Source: Aeromonas encheleia (GTDB taxonomy: Bacteria > Pseudomonadota > Gammaproteobacteria > Enterobacterales > Aeromonadaceae). Taken from it: a stretch of DNA of 64,000 nt. This document shows, piece after piece, positions 1-8,143 of the stretch; position 1 is the stretch's first letter; every line of letters begins with the position of its first letter. The notes under the pieces are model-generated. The model was not told the origin of the DNA. It made no database searches and was given only the letters and a program-made list of their open reading frames with translations. Location of the stretch: positions 3,780,001-3,844,000 of the forward strand of contig NZ_LR134376.1 of the NCBI RefSeq assembly GCF_900637545.1, given 5' to 3'. A program made the position numbers and the translations under genes.

Positions 1-1007
1 AGCCGCACCGAGAAGATGAGGAACAGGGTCGCCATCGCATACTCATCGCCCATCAGGTGCGGGATCAGCTCGGTCCCGCCCCCCGTGACCGAGGGAGCAA
101 ACAACGACAGCACGCCGAAGGTGCCCGCCACCAGCATGCCGATGGCGACGAAGCGGTGGCGCTTGTTCTGATGCAGGGCCAGATAGCCGTCCTGACAGGC
201 GAGCACCAGCTTGTTGAAGACGAATCCCAGCACGCCGAAACAGCCACCCATGAAGAGGAACAACCAGAGCGCCTTCAGGGTAGGCGCATCGTAGTGAGGC
301 AGGCTGATCACCGGCGCCTGCCCCTTCATGTTTTGCAGCATCAGGGTCGCCATCACGGCCGAGATCCCCACCGCCTTGATGGCGAGGAAGGAGTAACGGA
401 ACTGGGGCCGCATCTCCTCCATCACGAACAGGATCCCCGCCAGCGGCGCATTGAAGGCGGCGGCGAGGCCTCCCGCCGCCCCCGCCGCCAGCAGGGCATG
501 GCCATGTTCCTTGGGCAGCCGGAAGATATCGGCCACCATCTTGCCCAAGTTGCCGCCAATCTGTACCGAGGGCCCCTCCCGCCCCAGCACCATGCCCGAA
601 CTCAGGGTGCAGATGCCGCCGAAGAACTTGACCGGCAATACCCGCCACCAGCGCACCGGGCGCAGCTCATCCATGGCCCCTTCGATCTCGGGGATGCCGG
701 AGCCGCCCGCTTCCGGGGCAAAGGTGTGGGTGAGGAAATAGCCGACCAAGCCCAGCAGGGCACTGAACCCGAACCCCAGCAGGCCAAGCTGCCACCAGGG
801 GCGATCGGCCAGCAGCGCGAGACGCTGCTCGGCCATCCAGTGCACGCCGGATTCAAACAGCCCGCATACCAGCCCGGCCAGCATGCCCACCAGGGCGGCG
901 AGCAATAGCACCAGCAGCGGCATCTTGTCCTGCTGGATGAGGCGCCGCAGGGCGGGCGGGCGACGCGGCGGCGGAGATTCAGAAGAGGGGGGCACTTGTT
1001 GCTGCAT
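1..1007 (-). CDS. clcA: ClcA-type H+/Cl- exchange transporter (3' end outside window)
   Basis: Inner-membrane CLC-family antiporter that swaps two chloride ions for one proton, used in E. coli for extreme acid resistance. Reading leftward from the ATG at 1005-1007 gives 335 residues. The chloride-binding GSGIPEIEG motif lies near residue 102-110, the GREGPSVQIGG motif carries the gating Glu (about 144), and the EEMRPQF motif carries the internal proton Glu (about 198). The gene runs off the left edge, so roughly the last 130 residues are missing. It is divergent from hemL, the arrangement known in E. coli. The ribosome site before the ATG is weak. Family call is very secure. Confidence 0.95.
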   Translation of the reverse strand, partial: MQQQVPPSSESPPPRRPPALRRLIQQDKMPLLVLLLAALVGMLAGLVCGLFESGVHWMAEQRLALLADRPWWQLGLLGFGFSALLGLVGYFLTHTFAPEAGGSGIPEIEGAMDELRPVRWWRVLPVKFFGGICTLSSGMVLGREGPSVQIGGNLGKMVADIFRLPKEHGHALLAAGAAGGLAAAFNAPLAGILFVMEEMRPQFRYSFLAIKAVGISAVMATLMLQNMKGQAPVISLPHYDAPTLKALWLFLFMGGCFGVLGFVFNKLVLACQDGYLALHQNKRHRFVAIGMLVAGTFGVLSLFAPSVTGGGTELIPHLMGDEYAMATLFLIFSVR

Positions 1008-1083
1008 GGGAGACCACGTTCATATCTTACCAGTTTCAAGAAACACCCGGCCCATGGCCCGGCTGCCCTGCACAGCGGCTTTC

Positions 1084-1092
1084 TGCTATAGT
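1084..1092 (+). promoter_or_regulatory. Candidate extended -10 of the hemL promoter
   Basis: TGCTATAGT fits an extended -10 (TGn followed by TATAGT, 5 of 6 to consensus). No good -35 is present, as is common for extended -10 promoters. A start near 1099 would give a leader of about 135 nt before hemL. Inference from sequence only. Confidence 0.4.
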
Positions 1093-1233
1093 CGGCCCGT
1101 TTTCCTGTGTCACGGAGCGAGCCAGCGGCCCGGGTAGCGAGAGCGCAAAGCATACTCCTCCCATCCCTGGCTGCCGAGCCGCAATCGGCTACCGCCCCCA
1201 GTGTGACATCCAAAATCCCATTAAGGATGATCC

Positions 1234-2520
1234 ATGTCAAAATCAGATCAGCTGTTTGAACAGGCCCGCCAGACCATTCCGGGCGGCGTCAACTCACCGG
1301 TCCGCGCCTTCAATGGGGTCGGCGGTACTCCCCGCTTCATCGATCATGCAGACGGTGCCTATCTCTATGATGTGGATGGTCAGGCCTATGTGGACTACAT
1401 AGGTTCCTGGGGCCCCATGCTGCTCGGTCACAATCACCCCGCCATCAAGGCCGCGGTGATCAAGGCGGTGGAGAAGGGGCTGAGCTTCGGCGCCCCCACC
1501 GAGATCGAGGTGCTGATGGCCGAGAAGGTGCGCCAGATAGTGCCCTCCATGGAGCAGGTACGGATGGTGAACTCCGGCACAGAGGCGACCATGAGCGCCA
1601 TCCGGCTGGCCCGCGGTTACACCAACCGCGACAAGATCGTCAAATTTGAAGGCTGCTACCACGGTCACGCCGACTCCCTGCTGGTCAAGGCCGGCTCCGG
1701 CGCCCTCACCCTGGGTCAGCCCAACAGCCCGGGCGTGCCCGCCGACTTTGCCAAGCACACCCTGACCTGCGTGTTCAACGATCTGGCGTCGGTGCGCGAG
1801 GCCTTCGAACAGTACGGCAGCGAGATCGCCTGCATCATAGTCGAGCCGGTGGCCGGCAACATGAACTGCATCCCGCCGGTGCCCGGCTTCCTGGAAGGGC
1901 TGCGCGCCATCTGCGACGAGTTCGGCGCCCTGCTGATCCTGGATGAGGTGATGACCGGCTTCCGCGTCTCCCTGCGCGGGGCGCAAGGTCACTACAACAT
2001 AGAGCCGGATCTCACCACCCTCGGCAAGATCATCGGGGCCGGCATGCCGGTCGGCGCCTTCGGCGGCAAGAAAAAGGTGATGCAGTACATAGCCCCGACC
2101 GGTCCTGTCTACCAGGCCGGTACCCTGTCCGGCAACCCGGTGGCCATGGCCGCCGGCCTCGCCATGCTGGATCTGCTGCAAGAGCCGGGTCTGTATGAGC
2201 AGCTGAGCGCCAAGACCGCCCGGGTGGCCGAGGGGCTGAAGGCCGCCGCCGCCAGGCACGGCATCCCGCTCGCCATCACCCACGTGGGCGGCATGTTCGG
2301 TTTCTTCTTCACCGACGAGACCGAGATCACCCGCTACGAGCAGGTGACCCGCTGCGACATGGAGCGCTTCAAGCGTTTCTACCATCTGATGCTGGCAGAG
2401 GGGGTCTACCTGGCGCCGAGCGCCTACGAGGCCGGCTTCCTGTCGCTGGCGCACGGTGACAAGGAGATCGAGCACACCCTGGCTGCCGCCGATCGCAGCT
2501 TCGCCAAGCTGGCAGGCTAA
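1234..2520 (+). CDS. hemL: Glutamate-1-semialdehyde 2,1-aminomutase
   Basis: PLP-dependent cytosolic enzyme that isomerises glutamate-1-semialdehyde to 5-aminolevulinate, the second committed step of tetrapyrrole synthesis by the C5 route. The 428 residues match the usual family length. Visible motifs are [16 protein letters not shown], the [10 protein letters not shown] stretch, [11 protein letters not shown], and [11 protein letters not shown] with the PLP-binding Lys near 265. The ATG follows an AAGGATGA ribosome site. It is followed directly by a strong terminator, so it is probably monocistronic. It lies divergently next to clcA as in E. coli, but the fhu genes found nearby there are absent here. 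Confidence 0.98.
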   Translation: MSKSDQLFEQARQTIPGGVNSPVRAFNGVGGTPRFIDHADGAYLYDVDGQAYVDYIGSWGPMLLGHNHPAIKAAVIKAVEKGLSFGAPTEIEVLMAEKVRQIVPSMEQVRMVNSGTEATMSAIRLARGYTNRDKIVKFEGCYHGHADSLLVKAGSGALTLGQPNSPGVPADFAKHTLTCVFNDLASVREAFEQYGSEIACIIVEPVAGNMNCIPPVPGFLEGLRAICDEFGALLILDEVMTGFRVSLRGAQGHYNIEPDLTTLGKIIGAGMPVGAFGGKKKVMQYIAPTGPVYQAGTLSGNPVAMAAGLAMLDLLQEPGLYEQLSAKTARVAEGLKAAAARHGIPLAITHVGGMFGFFFTDETEITRYEQVTRCDMERFKRFYHLMLAEGVYLAPSAYEAGFLSLAHGDKEIEHTLAAADRSFAKLAG

Positions 2521-2536
2521 ACCGCACCTAAATAGC

Positions 2537-2564
2537 AAAGGGCCCTCAGGGGGCCCTTTTTTTT
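2537..2564 (+). terminator. Rho-independent terminator after hemL
   Basis: GGGCCC and GGGGCCC arms closed by a short loop, with A residues before the stem and a run of eight T after it, starting 17 bases after the hemL stop. Confidence 0.9.
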
Positions 2565-2737
2565 CATCCTCGCCCCGACAAGGCCCTCCCCTCACGCAAC
2601 TCCCCTTTCTGGTGCGATCTCAGGGCGCCCCACCGCGCTTTGCCACCCCTTGGTGCAACATGCGCCACTCTGGCTGTCATAAAGCGGGCCCACTATTTGC
2701 ACCAGCTAGTGCAGGAGCCCACTTGACCGAGGTCTAT

Positions 2738-3550
2738 ATGGCAGAGATGAGCCCCATCGATGTGCTGCGGCGCTATCAGGAATATGAAGCCGAGCTGGCC
2801 CCCCTGTTGCTGGGCCTGCTCACCCTGCCCCAGGATTCCCTCAAGGGCTATCCCTTCGTGCAGAGCATAGGCCAGAGCCAGGCCGCGCCGGCCATACTGG
2901 CCCCCGTCCCCGCCCCACAGGCACAGCTGCGACTGGTGGTGCAGGGCCATGGCCGCGAGCTCGGCATCAACCTGCATCAGCTGATCGCCTGGCTGATGGG
3001 GGACAGGGAGCGGCGCCGCGCCATTCCCTGGTTCAGGGCGGTGTACGTGGTGCTGAGCCTGGCGCTATTTCTCATCGTCGCGACCCTGATCTGGCATGGC
3101 CTTGAGCAGATCTACCTGCTGCTGTGCGGCACCCAGCCGAACCGGCTCGGCGCCTTCAGCGCCATCATCTTCCTGACCCTGGCGCTGGCGGTGTTCGATC
3201 TGGGCAAGACCATTCTGGAGGAGGAGGTGCTGCTGCATAAGGACATCTTCCGCCACAGCGCCATCCGCCGCACCATCACCCGCTTCATCGCCGCCATCCT
3301 GATCGCGGTCTCCATCGAGGGCTTGCTGCTGCTGTTCAAGGGATCGCTCGGCCAGATCGAGCTGCTCTGGCCGGCGGTGGGGGTGATGGGTTGTGCGGTG
3401 GGGCTGCTGCTGGCGCTGGGGCTCTATGTCTTCCTCGGCGCCAAGGCCGAGGCGGCACTGGTGCAGGCCAGCCTGCGCCGCCCACCCGCGGAGGAGAGCG
3501 ACGCCGGCCCACTCGCCAGGAGGCGCGGCTGGTCCAGGAGACATAAATGA
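2738..3550 (+). CDS. Unnamed inner-membrane protein, 270 aa
   Basis: I do not recognise a named family. The reading frame is open further upstream, but the ATG at 2738 has a GAGG ribosome site and starts a compact protein; the upstream extension reads as non-coding. Residues about 1-85 are soluble. They are followed by four hydrophobic segments: two flank a short loop near residues 100-155, and two more lie near 185-235. A charged stretch (EEEVLLHKDIFRHSAIRR) separates the two pairs. The C-terminus is Arg-rich. It is transcribed towards the convergent TauE gene. Function unknown. Confidence 0.75.
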   Translation: MAEMSPIDVLRRYQEYEAELAPLLLGLLTLPQDSLKGYPFVQSIGQSQAAPAILAPVPAPQAQLRLVVQGHGRELGINLHQLIAWLMGDRERRRAIPWFRAVYVVLSLALFLIVATLIWHGLEQIYLLLCGTQPNRLGAFSAIIFLTLALAVFDLGKTILEEEVLLHKDIFRHSAIRRTITRFIAAILIAVSIEGLLLLFKGSLGQIELLWPAVGVMGCAVGLLLALGLYVFLGAKAEAALVQASLRRPPAEESDAGPLARRRGWSRRHK

Positions 3551-3631
3551 TGGCAGAGACCATCCGCCGTGCCGGCATCCCCTTGACGGGCTGTGTCCAT
3601 GTACCCCGGCCAGCCCAGTCCTATACCCCTG

Positions 3632-4534
3632 CTAGCCTGCGCTCTCGGCCAGCTGGGAGCGGGGCTGATGGCGCGCCGCGCGCCAGGAGGCGTACATGGT
3701 CCAGGAGGTATAGATGACGACGAAGGCCACCAGCCATTTCAGCATCTCCATGTCCATGGACTGCACCACCATGGCGGCCAGCACCACCCCGAGCGGGCCG
3801 AAGATGGCCACCGCCAGCACGGCCCTGGCATCGAAAGCCCCCCGCCGGATGAAGGTACCCGCCGAGAAGACGCTGAGCACGGCGGTGGAGCCCATCATGA
3901 TGGGGAAGGCCGCCATGGGGTTCATCCCCAGCAGATAGACCAGGGTCATGCAGGGGGCGAACAGGCCTATGCCGACGTTCATCAACACCCCGAACAGGAA
4001 GTTGCCGAGCAGGGCTATGGCCAGCTTGTAGCCCGTCAGCCCCATGGCCTCGCCGCCGAGGGGGAAGAGCCCCAGCAGCCCGGCGAAGATGAGCCCGGCC
4101 ACCACCAGCAGGGAGACCGCCATCACCAGGCGGATGGTCTGCCGGTCGAAGGCCGCGACACGACTCGCCCCCCAGGCGGCTCCCGCCGCCGCCGCCGCCA
4201 TCATGCCGATGAGGGTGAGCGGATCCACCTTGACCGCGCCGATGAAGATCAGGGACTGGGTCACGGTCGGCAACACGCACTGGCCGTTGAGGGTGCCGGG
4301 CAGCAGCCGATCATCGATCAGCTTGAACTGCTTGTAGCAGGCGGTCTTCACCGCGAAGCTGCCGACCCCCAGGGTATCGAGAAAATTGGCGACGAAGCCG
4401 ATGCCCGCCACCGGCCAGAAGGGGGTGGGCTCCAGCTCGCCCAGGCGCCGCTTGTGCCACCAGGCATGGATCAGCATGAAGATGAAGACCAGGGCGCAGC
4501 CGATGAAGAGCAGGCGCAGCAGATTGATTAACAT
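3632..4534 (-). CDS. TauE/SafE family sulfite/anion exporter-like permease
   Basis: Polytopic inner-membrane protein of 300 residues with about eight hydrophobic segments arranged as two similar halves, typical of the TauE/SafE (DUF81) family. Characteristic glycine- and proline-rich motifs include GIGFVANFLDTLGVGSFAV in the first half and GIGLFAPCMTLVYLLGMNP in the second. Family members are proposed exporters of sulfite, sulfoacetate or similar organic anions; the substrate here cannot be told. It starts with ATG at 4532-4534 and ends convergent to the unnamed membrane protein. It stands alone, away from the cys genes at 38-44 kb. Confidence 0.85.
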   Translation of the reverse strand: MLINLLRLLFIGCALVFIFMLIHAWWHKRRLGELEPTPFWPVAGIGFVANFLDTLGVGSFAVKTACYKQFKLIDDRLLPGTLNGQCVLPTVTQSLIFIGAVKVDPLTLIGMMAAAAAGAAWGASRVAAFDRQTIRLVMAVSLLVVAGLIFAGLLGLFPLGGEAMGLTGYKLAIALLGNFLFGVLMNVGIGLFAPCMTLVYLLGMNPMAAFPIMMGSTAVLSVFSAGTFIRRGAFDARAVLAVAIFGPLGVVLAAMVVQSMDMEMLKWLVAFVVIYTSWTMYASWRAARHQPRSQLAESAG

Positions 4535-4661
4535 TGGGGTTCTCCAGCAAGGGCGGCGATTCTAAGGCAGCAGAAATAAAAAAATCTTGGTCAGGATCAA
4601 CCATTCACCCCATGCCAACGATTCAGGGGGCCAGGTCCGGGCAGACGAGTTCGAACGGCTC

Positions 4662-4670
4662 TGCTAATAC
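4662..4670 (+). promoter_or_regulatory. Candidate extended -10 for an intergenic RNA
   Basis: TGCTAATAC: a TGn element followed by TAATAC on the + strand, placed about 12 bases before a GNRA-capped hairpin. No convincing -35. Confidence 0.35.
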
Positions 4671-4676
4671 TTGTCG

Positions 4677-4788
4677 ATGAGGGCGCAAGCCCGGGGTCAT
4701 CGGTCGTAATTATGGTCATTTCGCGACGACCACAGTCGCCGATGGTGCATAACCAAAAGAAGGCGGTTTTCAGCTGCCTTCTTTTTTA
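4677..4788 (+). ncRNA. Candidate small RNA, about 110 nt
   Basis: No protein gene fits this + strand stretch. It shows three hairpins in a row. The first is GGGC-GCAA-GCCC at 4681-4692, a perfect 4-bp stem with a GNRA tetraloop. The second is an imperfect helix with CATCGG (4699-4704) pairing to CCGATG (4739-4744), with a possible inner GTCGT/ACGAC pairing. The third is a terminator stem AAGAAGGC/GCCTTCTT (4757-4764/4776-4783) followed by six T. The next + strand gene is about 930 bases away, so this is not an attenuator for a neighbour. I did not match it to a known sRNA or riboswitch class. It could instead be only the bidirectional terminator of the leftward PAP2 gene plus random structure. 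Confidence 0.45.
4757..4788. terminator. Terminator hairpin, stronger on the + strand
   Basis: An 8-bp stem AAGAAGGC/GCCTTCTT with an 11-nt loop. The + strand side has six T; the - strand side (downstream of the PAP2 gene) has only four T. It may serve both directions. Confidence 0.8.
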
Positions 4789-4799
4789 TTGCGCCCCCC

Positions 4800-5504
4800 T
4801 CAGCCTCGTAGCCGATGGCCCAGGGGCAACCAGCGGGGCAGCCAGGGCTCGAGGCGGTCGATCAGCCGATCCGAGCAGGGCGTCAACAACAGCAGCGGCA
4901 GACAGAGCAGGGCGAGACAGAGCGCACCGACATAGATATCCGTCAGCCAGTGAGCACCGGCGAGAATGCGGGGCGCCGAAAACAGCGGCACCATCAGCAC
5001 CGCAAGGATGCCGGCCCAGCGCGGCAGATAGCGCAAGGCAAACCCGGCGAAGATCATCAGAAACAGCGCATGATCGCCGGGGAAGCTGTCACCGGCAGCA
5101 TCCTTGGTGGGGATGGCACTGAGCTCGGTCAGCCGCAGCGCCCCTGCCACCGTCAGGGTGGGACTGGGACGCTTGACCGGCAGCAGATGACCCAGCTGGT
5201 TGATCAGCAAGGCCCCCAGCAACATGACAATCCCCATCGCCACCAGACGACGGCGCTCCTGCCCATAGGCCCGGCCGAAGCAGGCTGCCAGGATAGCGCC
5301 CATGCAGGTCAGCGTGGCCAGATCGAACAGACGGTTGTTGGTGATGGCGACCAGATCGGCCCAGCGGGAGTATTGGCCCAGCCAGCCGTTGACCAGCCGG
5401 AAGGTGGAGAGATCCCATTGGTCCCATGGACCATGGCCCGGCAGGGCGGCCCAGCTGATGGCGATCAGGCCCCCGACCAGATAGAAAGGTACGAACTTGC
5501 TCAT
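4800..5504 (-). CDS. PAP2-family phosphatase (lipid or undecaprenyl-diphosphate phosphatase type)
   Basis: Integral membrane phosphatase of 234 residues with about six hydrophobic helices. The three PAP2 signature blocks are visible: VKRPSPTL (K-x6-RP type), SFPGDHALF (PSGH block in its PGDH variant, with the catalytic His), and APRILAGAHWLTDIYVG (SR-x5-H-x3-D block). Family members dephosphorylate undecaprenyl diphosphate, phosphatidic acid or phosphatidylglycerol phosphate; the substrate cannot be assigned. The start at 5502-5504 was preferred over a codon 11 triplets upstream because GGGAGG sits correctly before it. Divergent from the DUF2937 gene. Confidence 0.9.
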   Translation of the reverse strand: MSKFVPFYLVGGLIAISWAALPGHGPWDQWDLSTFRLVNGWLGQYSRWADLVAITNNRLFDLATLTCMGAILAACFGRAYGQERRRLVAMGIVMLLGALLINQLGHLLPVKRPSPTLTVAGALRLTELSAIPTKDAAGDSFPGDHALFLMIFAGFALRYLPRWAGILAVLMVPLFSAPRILAGAHWLTDIYVGALCLALLCLPLLLLTPCSDRLIDRLEPWLPRWLPLGHRLRG

Positions 5505-5552
5505 GCGAGCCTCCCTTCGAATGCGAAAAAAGGTCACATGTTAAAACATAAA

Positions 5553-5574
5553 ATTCGTGATTCAAATCACAAAT
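5553..5574. promoter_or_regulatory. CRP/FNR-type palindrome between divergent genes
   Basis: CGTGA-TTCAAA-TCACA at 5556-5571 differs from the CRP consensus TGTGA-N6-TCACA at one base. The same core read as GTGAT-TCAA-ATCAC is also 4/5 in each half to FNR (TTGAT-N4-ATCAA). It lies 52 bases before the PAP2 start and 145 before the DUF2937 start. Regulator identity is uncertain. Confidence 0.45.
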
Positions 5575-5718
5575 TCGTGGAAGGCAATGGGAGAGGAATA
5601 CCCTGCGAAATCTTATTCCGGCCACGCCAGCTGACACCCACGCCGGATGGAGACACCACCTTGGCTCGCCCCCCCGTTGCGGCTAGTATGACCACTCCCT
5701 CTCTTCAGGATGATGACG

Positions 5719-6234
5719 ATGCGCAGTTACCTTCGCATGATGCTGTTTGCGCTCGGTTTGCTGGCGGGTGTGCAGATACCTGGGCTGATCGATCTCTACT
5801 ACCAGCGGCTGGATGCCCGCCTGCAGCAGGCCGACCTCAGTCTGGCGCCCTTCCAGGGCACCGCGGATCGGTATTTCGGCGGCGATCTGGCGGCCCTGGT
5901 CGACCACTACAGCACCAACCCGGATCCGGTGTTTGCCCAGGATGCCGCCAGCCTGCAGCATCTGGTGAGCCAGCAGCAGCGCCTGCAACAGGAGCGCGCC
6001 TTCCAGGACAAGCCCTGGTACCAGCAGCTGTCCCACCTGCTGCTGCAACCGGATCCCCGGCTCTGGCAGGATACCCTGCACAACTACAGCTATGTGGTGC
6101 CGCTCAAACAGGCCGCCATCTTCTGTGGGGTGGTGGGGGGTCTGCTCGCGGCCCTGCTGGGGGATCTGCTGCTCGGCATCCTCTGGCTGCCCTTCCGCCC
6201 ACGCCAGCCCGCACCGCGCCATGGCCTGCGCTGA
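5719..6234 (+). CDS. DUF2937 family membrane protein
   Basis: About 171 residues. It matches my memory of DUF2937: an N-terminal membrane helix (residues 4-24), the IPGLIDLYYQRLDARLQQA segment, a periplasmic middle with the YFGGDLAALVDHY and NPDPVFAQDA stretches, and a C-terminal helix pair near 130-160. Function is unknown for the family. Start codons are possible at 5710, 5713 and 5719; 5719 is favoured because AGGA at 5707-5710 has normal spacing to it. A GC-rich hairpin follows the stop. Divergent from the PAP2 gene. Confidence 0.8.
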   Translation: MRSYLRMMLFALGLLAGVQIPGLIDLYYQRLDARLQQADLSLAPFQGTADRYFGGDLAALVDHYSTNPDPVFAQDAASLQHLVSQQQRLQQERAFQDKPWYQQLSHLLLQPDPRLWQDTLHNYSYVVPLKQAAIFCGVVGGLLAALLGDLLLGILWLPFRPRQPAPRHGLR

Positions 6235-6252
6235 GCCGGCGTCAGTTCAGAT

Positions 6253-6285
6253 CAGCAAGAGGGGCCCCAGGGCCCCTCTTGCTTT
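6253..6285. terminator. Bidirectional hairpin between convergent genes
   Basis: AGCAAGAGGGGCCC paired with GGGCCCCTCTTGCT around a tiny loop, between the DUF2937 stop and the lysR stop. The T run is short on both strands, so efficiency is uncertain. Confidence 0.7.
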
Positions 6286-6303
6286 CCCCCTCCCCCGAGG
6301 CGG

Positions 6304-7185
6304 CTACTCGAAGGGCTCGAGATAGGCCTGAATGGCCTTCTTCAACCAGGCCAGCACCTTGCCATGGTGGGCATTCTCCGACAGATAGACCCCGTAGTCC
6401 CGCCACTGCAGGCTGAACTTGTGCTTCAGGGTCAGCAGCTCCCCCTGCCGCAGCTGGCTCTGGATCAGCGGCGACGGCAGCACCGCCCAGCCGAGCCCGT
6501 CCAGCACCGCATCCCGCATCAGCTCGAAGCTCGACAGGCCGATGTGCTGGCCGCCGATGGGCAACAGGCTCTTGACCGAAAACTCGTCGACGTAGGAGAG
6601 CGTGACCTGGGTATGGCCGGTCAAGTCCTGCTGTAGCACCCGCTTCAGGCCGGCCAGCGGGTGGCTCGGCGCCACCACCATCAGGGTACGGATCGGATTG
6701 AGCACGTCGATATTGAGACCGCTGCGCTCCTGCTCCTCAGTGATGAGGCCAAAGGCGGCATCCACGAAGCCCTCCTCCACCAGAGCGGGCAGCTCGGGGG
6801 GCGAGGCCAGCACCAGGGAGATGCTGGTGCCGGGGAACTGGCGACGCAGGTTGCCCAGCAACTCGCGCCAGACCGGCTCGGGGATGGCGTCGTCCCGCGC
6901 CACTCGCAGCGCCACCTCGGCGCCGGAGGCGTGATGCTCGCACTTGAGTTTCAGGCTGTTGGCCGCCTGCAGCAACCGCTTGCAGTCGTCCAGCACCTGC
7001 TCACCGATCTCGGTCAGCCGGCTCTGGTTGGCCCCTCGTTCGAAAAGGTCGACGCCAAGCTCGATCTCCAGTGCGGCGATCGCCGTGCTGACGGCGCTGC
7101 GACTCTTGCCAAGACGCCTGGCCGCGTTGGCGATCGAGCCGCTGTCTGCTGATTCTACAAAGAGTTGTATCTGATAAAGCTTCAT
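6304..7185 (-). CDS. LysR-type transcriptional regulator
   Basis: 293 residues, normal LTTR length. The N-terminal winged helix-turn-helix is clear: residues 1-60 include VESADSGSIANAARRLGKSRSAVS and the ELGVDLFER wing. A LysR-substrate effector domain follows to the C-terminus. The gene is divergent from the mdtJI exporter pair with a 157-bp gap that contains an AGCGT-N11-ACGCT palindrome, the T-N11-A form bound by LTTRs. This suggests it controls itself and mdtJI; the inducer is unknown. I cannot assign it to a named LTTR. Confidence 0.9.
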   Translation of the reverse strand: MKLYQIQLFVESADSGSIANAARRLGKSRSAVSTAIAALEIELGVDLFERGANQSRLTEIGEQVLDDCKRLLQAANSLKLKCEHHASGAEVALRVARDDAIPEPVWRELLGNLRRQFPGTSISLVLASPPELPALVEEGFVDAAFGLITEEQERSGLNIDVLNPIRTLMVVAPSHPLAGLKRVLQQDLTGHTQVTLSYVDEFSVKSLLPIGGQHIGLSSFELMRDAVLDGLGWAVLPSPLIQSQLRQGELLTLKHKFSLQWRDYGVYLSENAHHGKVLAWLKKAIQAYLEPFE

Positions 7186-7253
7186 GATCGCGCTCTGATG
7201 GCGGAGTGTTCCAGAGTCAGATTACCCACCCCCTTTTGGCAAGGCAAACCGTC

Positions 7254-7274
7254 AGCGTTCGAATAGTCGACGCT
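7254..7274. promoter_or_regulatory. Candidate LysR-type operator (T-N11-A)
   Basis: AGCGT at 7254-7258 and ACGCT at 7270-7274 form a perfect 5-bp inverted repeat spaced by 11 bases, lying between lysR and mdtJ. It meets the T-N11-A rule of the family. Binding is an inference. Confidence 0.5.
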
Positions 7275-7342
7275 CAGCGATTCCTGCGCCCCGCCCCAGC
7301 CCGGCTATCCTCTCTCCCGTCGCAGCAACAAAAGGAAATTTT

Positions 7343-7756
7343 ATGTTATTCAGACCGCTGTTTTTAGCGCGCACCTTCTTGACGGGCGCCATCCTGACCG
7401 AGGTGGCAGGCACCTCCAGCATGGCGCTGATCCCGGAGAATGACGCCGGTTGGCTCAACTACCTGCCGATGTGGCTGCTCATCTCCTTCTCCTATCTGCT
7501 GCTGGCCAAGGCCGCCAAAACAATCTCCATTGGTATTGCGTTCGCGCTCTGGGAAGGGCTGGGGATCGCACTGATCACCACGGTCTCGGTGCTGTTCCTG
7601 GGCCATGACCTGAATGCCCAGGAGTGGGTCGGGCTGGCGCTGGCAATAGTGGGTATTGTTATGGTGACTATGGGTGAGAGCCACGACGCGCCGCTGGCCC
7701 GTCAGGCTGAGCCCACGGGCCCGTTCGGCGGGGAGGAGGCGACATGCACCCCTTGA
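7343..7756 (+). CDS. mdtJ: SMR-family exporter subunit MdtJ-like
   Basis: Small multidrug resistance protein of 137 residues with four membrane helices. E. coli MdtJI exports spermidine. The conserved membrane Glu of SMR proteins is present at residue 20 in AILTEVAGTSSM, and the helix-3 block GIAFALWEGLGIALIT closely matches MdtJ. The C-terminal tail after helix 4 is hydrophilic and longer than in E. coli (121 aa there). The ATG follows AAAAGGAAA. Its end overlaps the start of mdtI by 13 bases, so the two subunits are probably co-translated. Confidence 0.85.
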   Translation: MLFRPLFLARTFLTGAILTEVAGTSSMALIPENDAGWLNYLPMWLLISFSYLLLAKAAKTISIGIAFALWEGLGIALITTVSVLFLGHDLNAQEWVGLALAIVGIVMVTMGESHDAPLARQAEPTGPFGGEEATCTP

Positions 7757-8064
7757 TCATAGTGCTGGGCGCGGCCCTGCTGGATGTGGGGGCCAACATG
7801 GCCATCAACCGCTCCCTCGGTTTCCGCCACAAGGGCTGGGGTTTTCTCGGCATACTGCTGGTGCTCTGCGCCTTCACCATGCTCAGCGAAGCGGTGAGCA
7901 CAGGCCGGATCGATCTGGCGGTGGCCTATGCCACCTGGGGCGCCATCGGCATACTCGGCACGGCGCTCGGGGGCCTGCTGCTGTTTGGTGAGCGGCTCAA
8001 GCCCGTCGGCTGGGCCGGCATCCTGGTCATGGCCCTCGCCGTCGGGCTGCTGACCACGGCCTGA
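7744..8064 (+). CDS. mdtI: SMR-family exporter subunit MdtI-like
   Basis: Partner SMR subunit, 106 residues, four helices. The block RIDLAVAYATWGAIGI and the terminal GWAGILVMALAVGLL match MdtI. It overlaps mdtJ by 13 bases. The helix-1 carboxylate is Asp14 (ALLDVGAN) where E. coli MdtI has Glu (IVLEIVAN). The acidic charge is kept but the side chain is shorter, while MdtJ keeps Glu, so the pair has one site of each type. Followed by a strong terminator. Confidence 0.85.
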   Translation: MHPLIIVLGAALLDVGANMAINRSLGFRHKGWGFLGILLVLCAFTMLSEAVSTGRIDLAVAYATWGAIGILGTALGGLLLFGERLKPVGWAGILVMALAVGLLTTA

Positions 8065-8083
8065 CCTTCGCCACTCGCCCATT

Positions 8084-8117
8084 AAAAAAGCCGCCAGGCA
8101 ACGCCTGGCGGCTTTTT
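8084..8117. terminator. Bidirectional terminator after mdtI
   Basis: 11-bp perfect stem AGCCGCCAGGC/GCCTGGCGGCT with a 3-nt loop, six A before and five T after. It serves mdtI rightward and the VOC gene leftward. Confidence 0.92.
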
Positions 8118-8143
8118 GGGTTTGTGGCAGCCCGCGAGTAGGG

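Noticed and set aside
980-1022. 13-codon ORF overlapping the clcA start
   Set aside because: It has a GGTAAGAT upstream, but it is too short and there is no sign of conservation or coupling; chance is more likely.
4677-4788. Known riboswitch (c-di-GMP, fluoride or manganese class)
   Set aside because: Compared by eye with recalled consensus elements; the conserved core bases are missing and no + strand gene follows closely.
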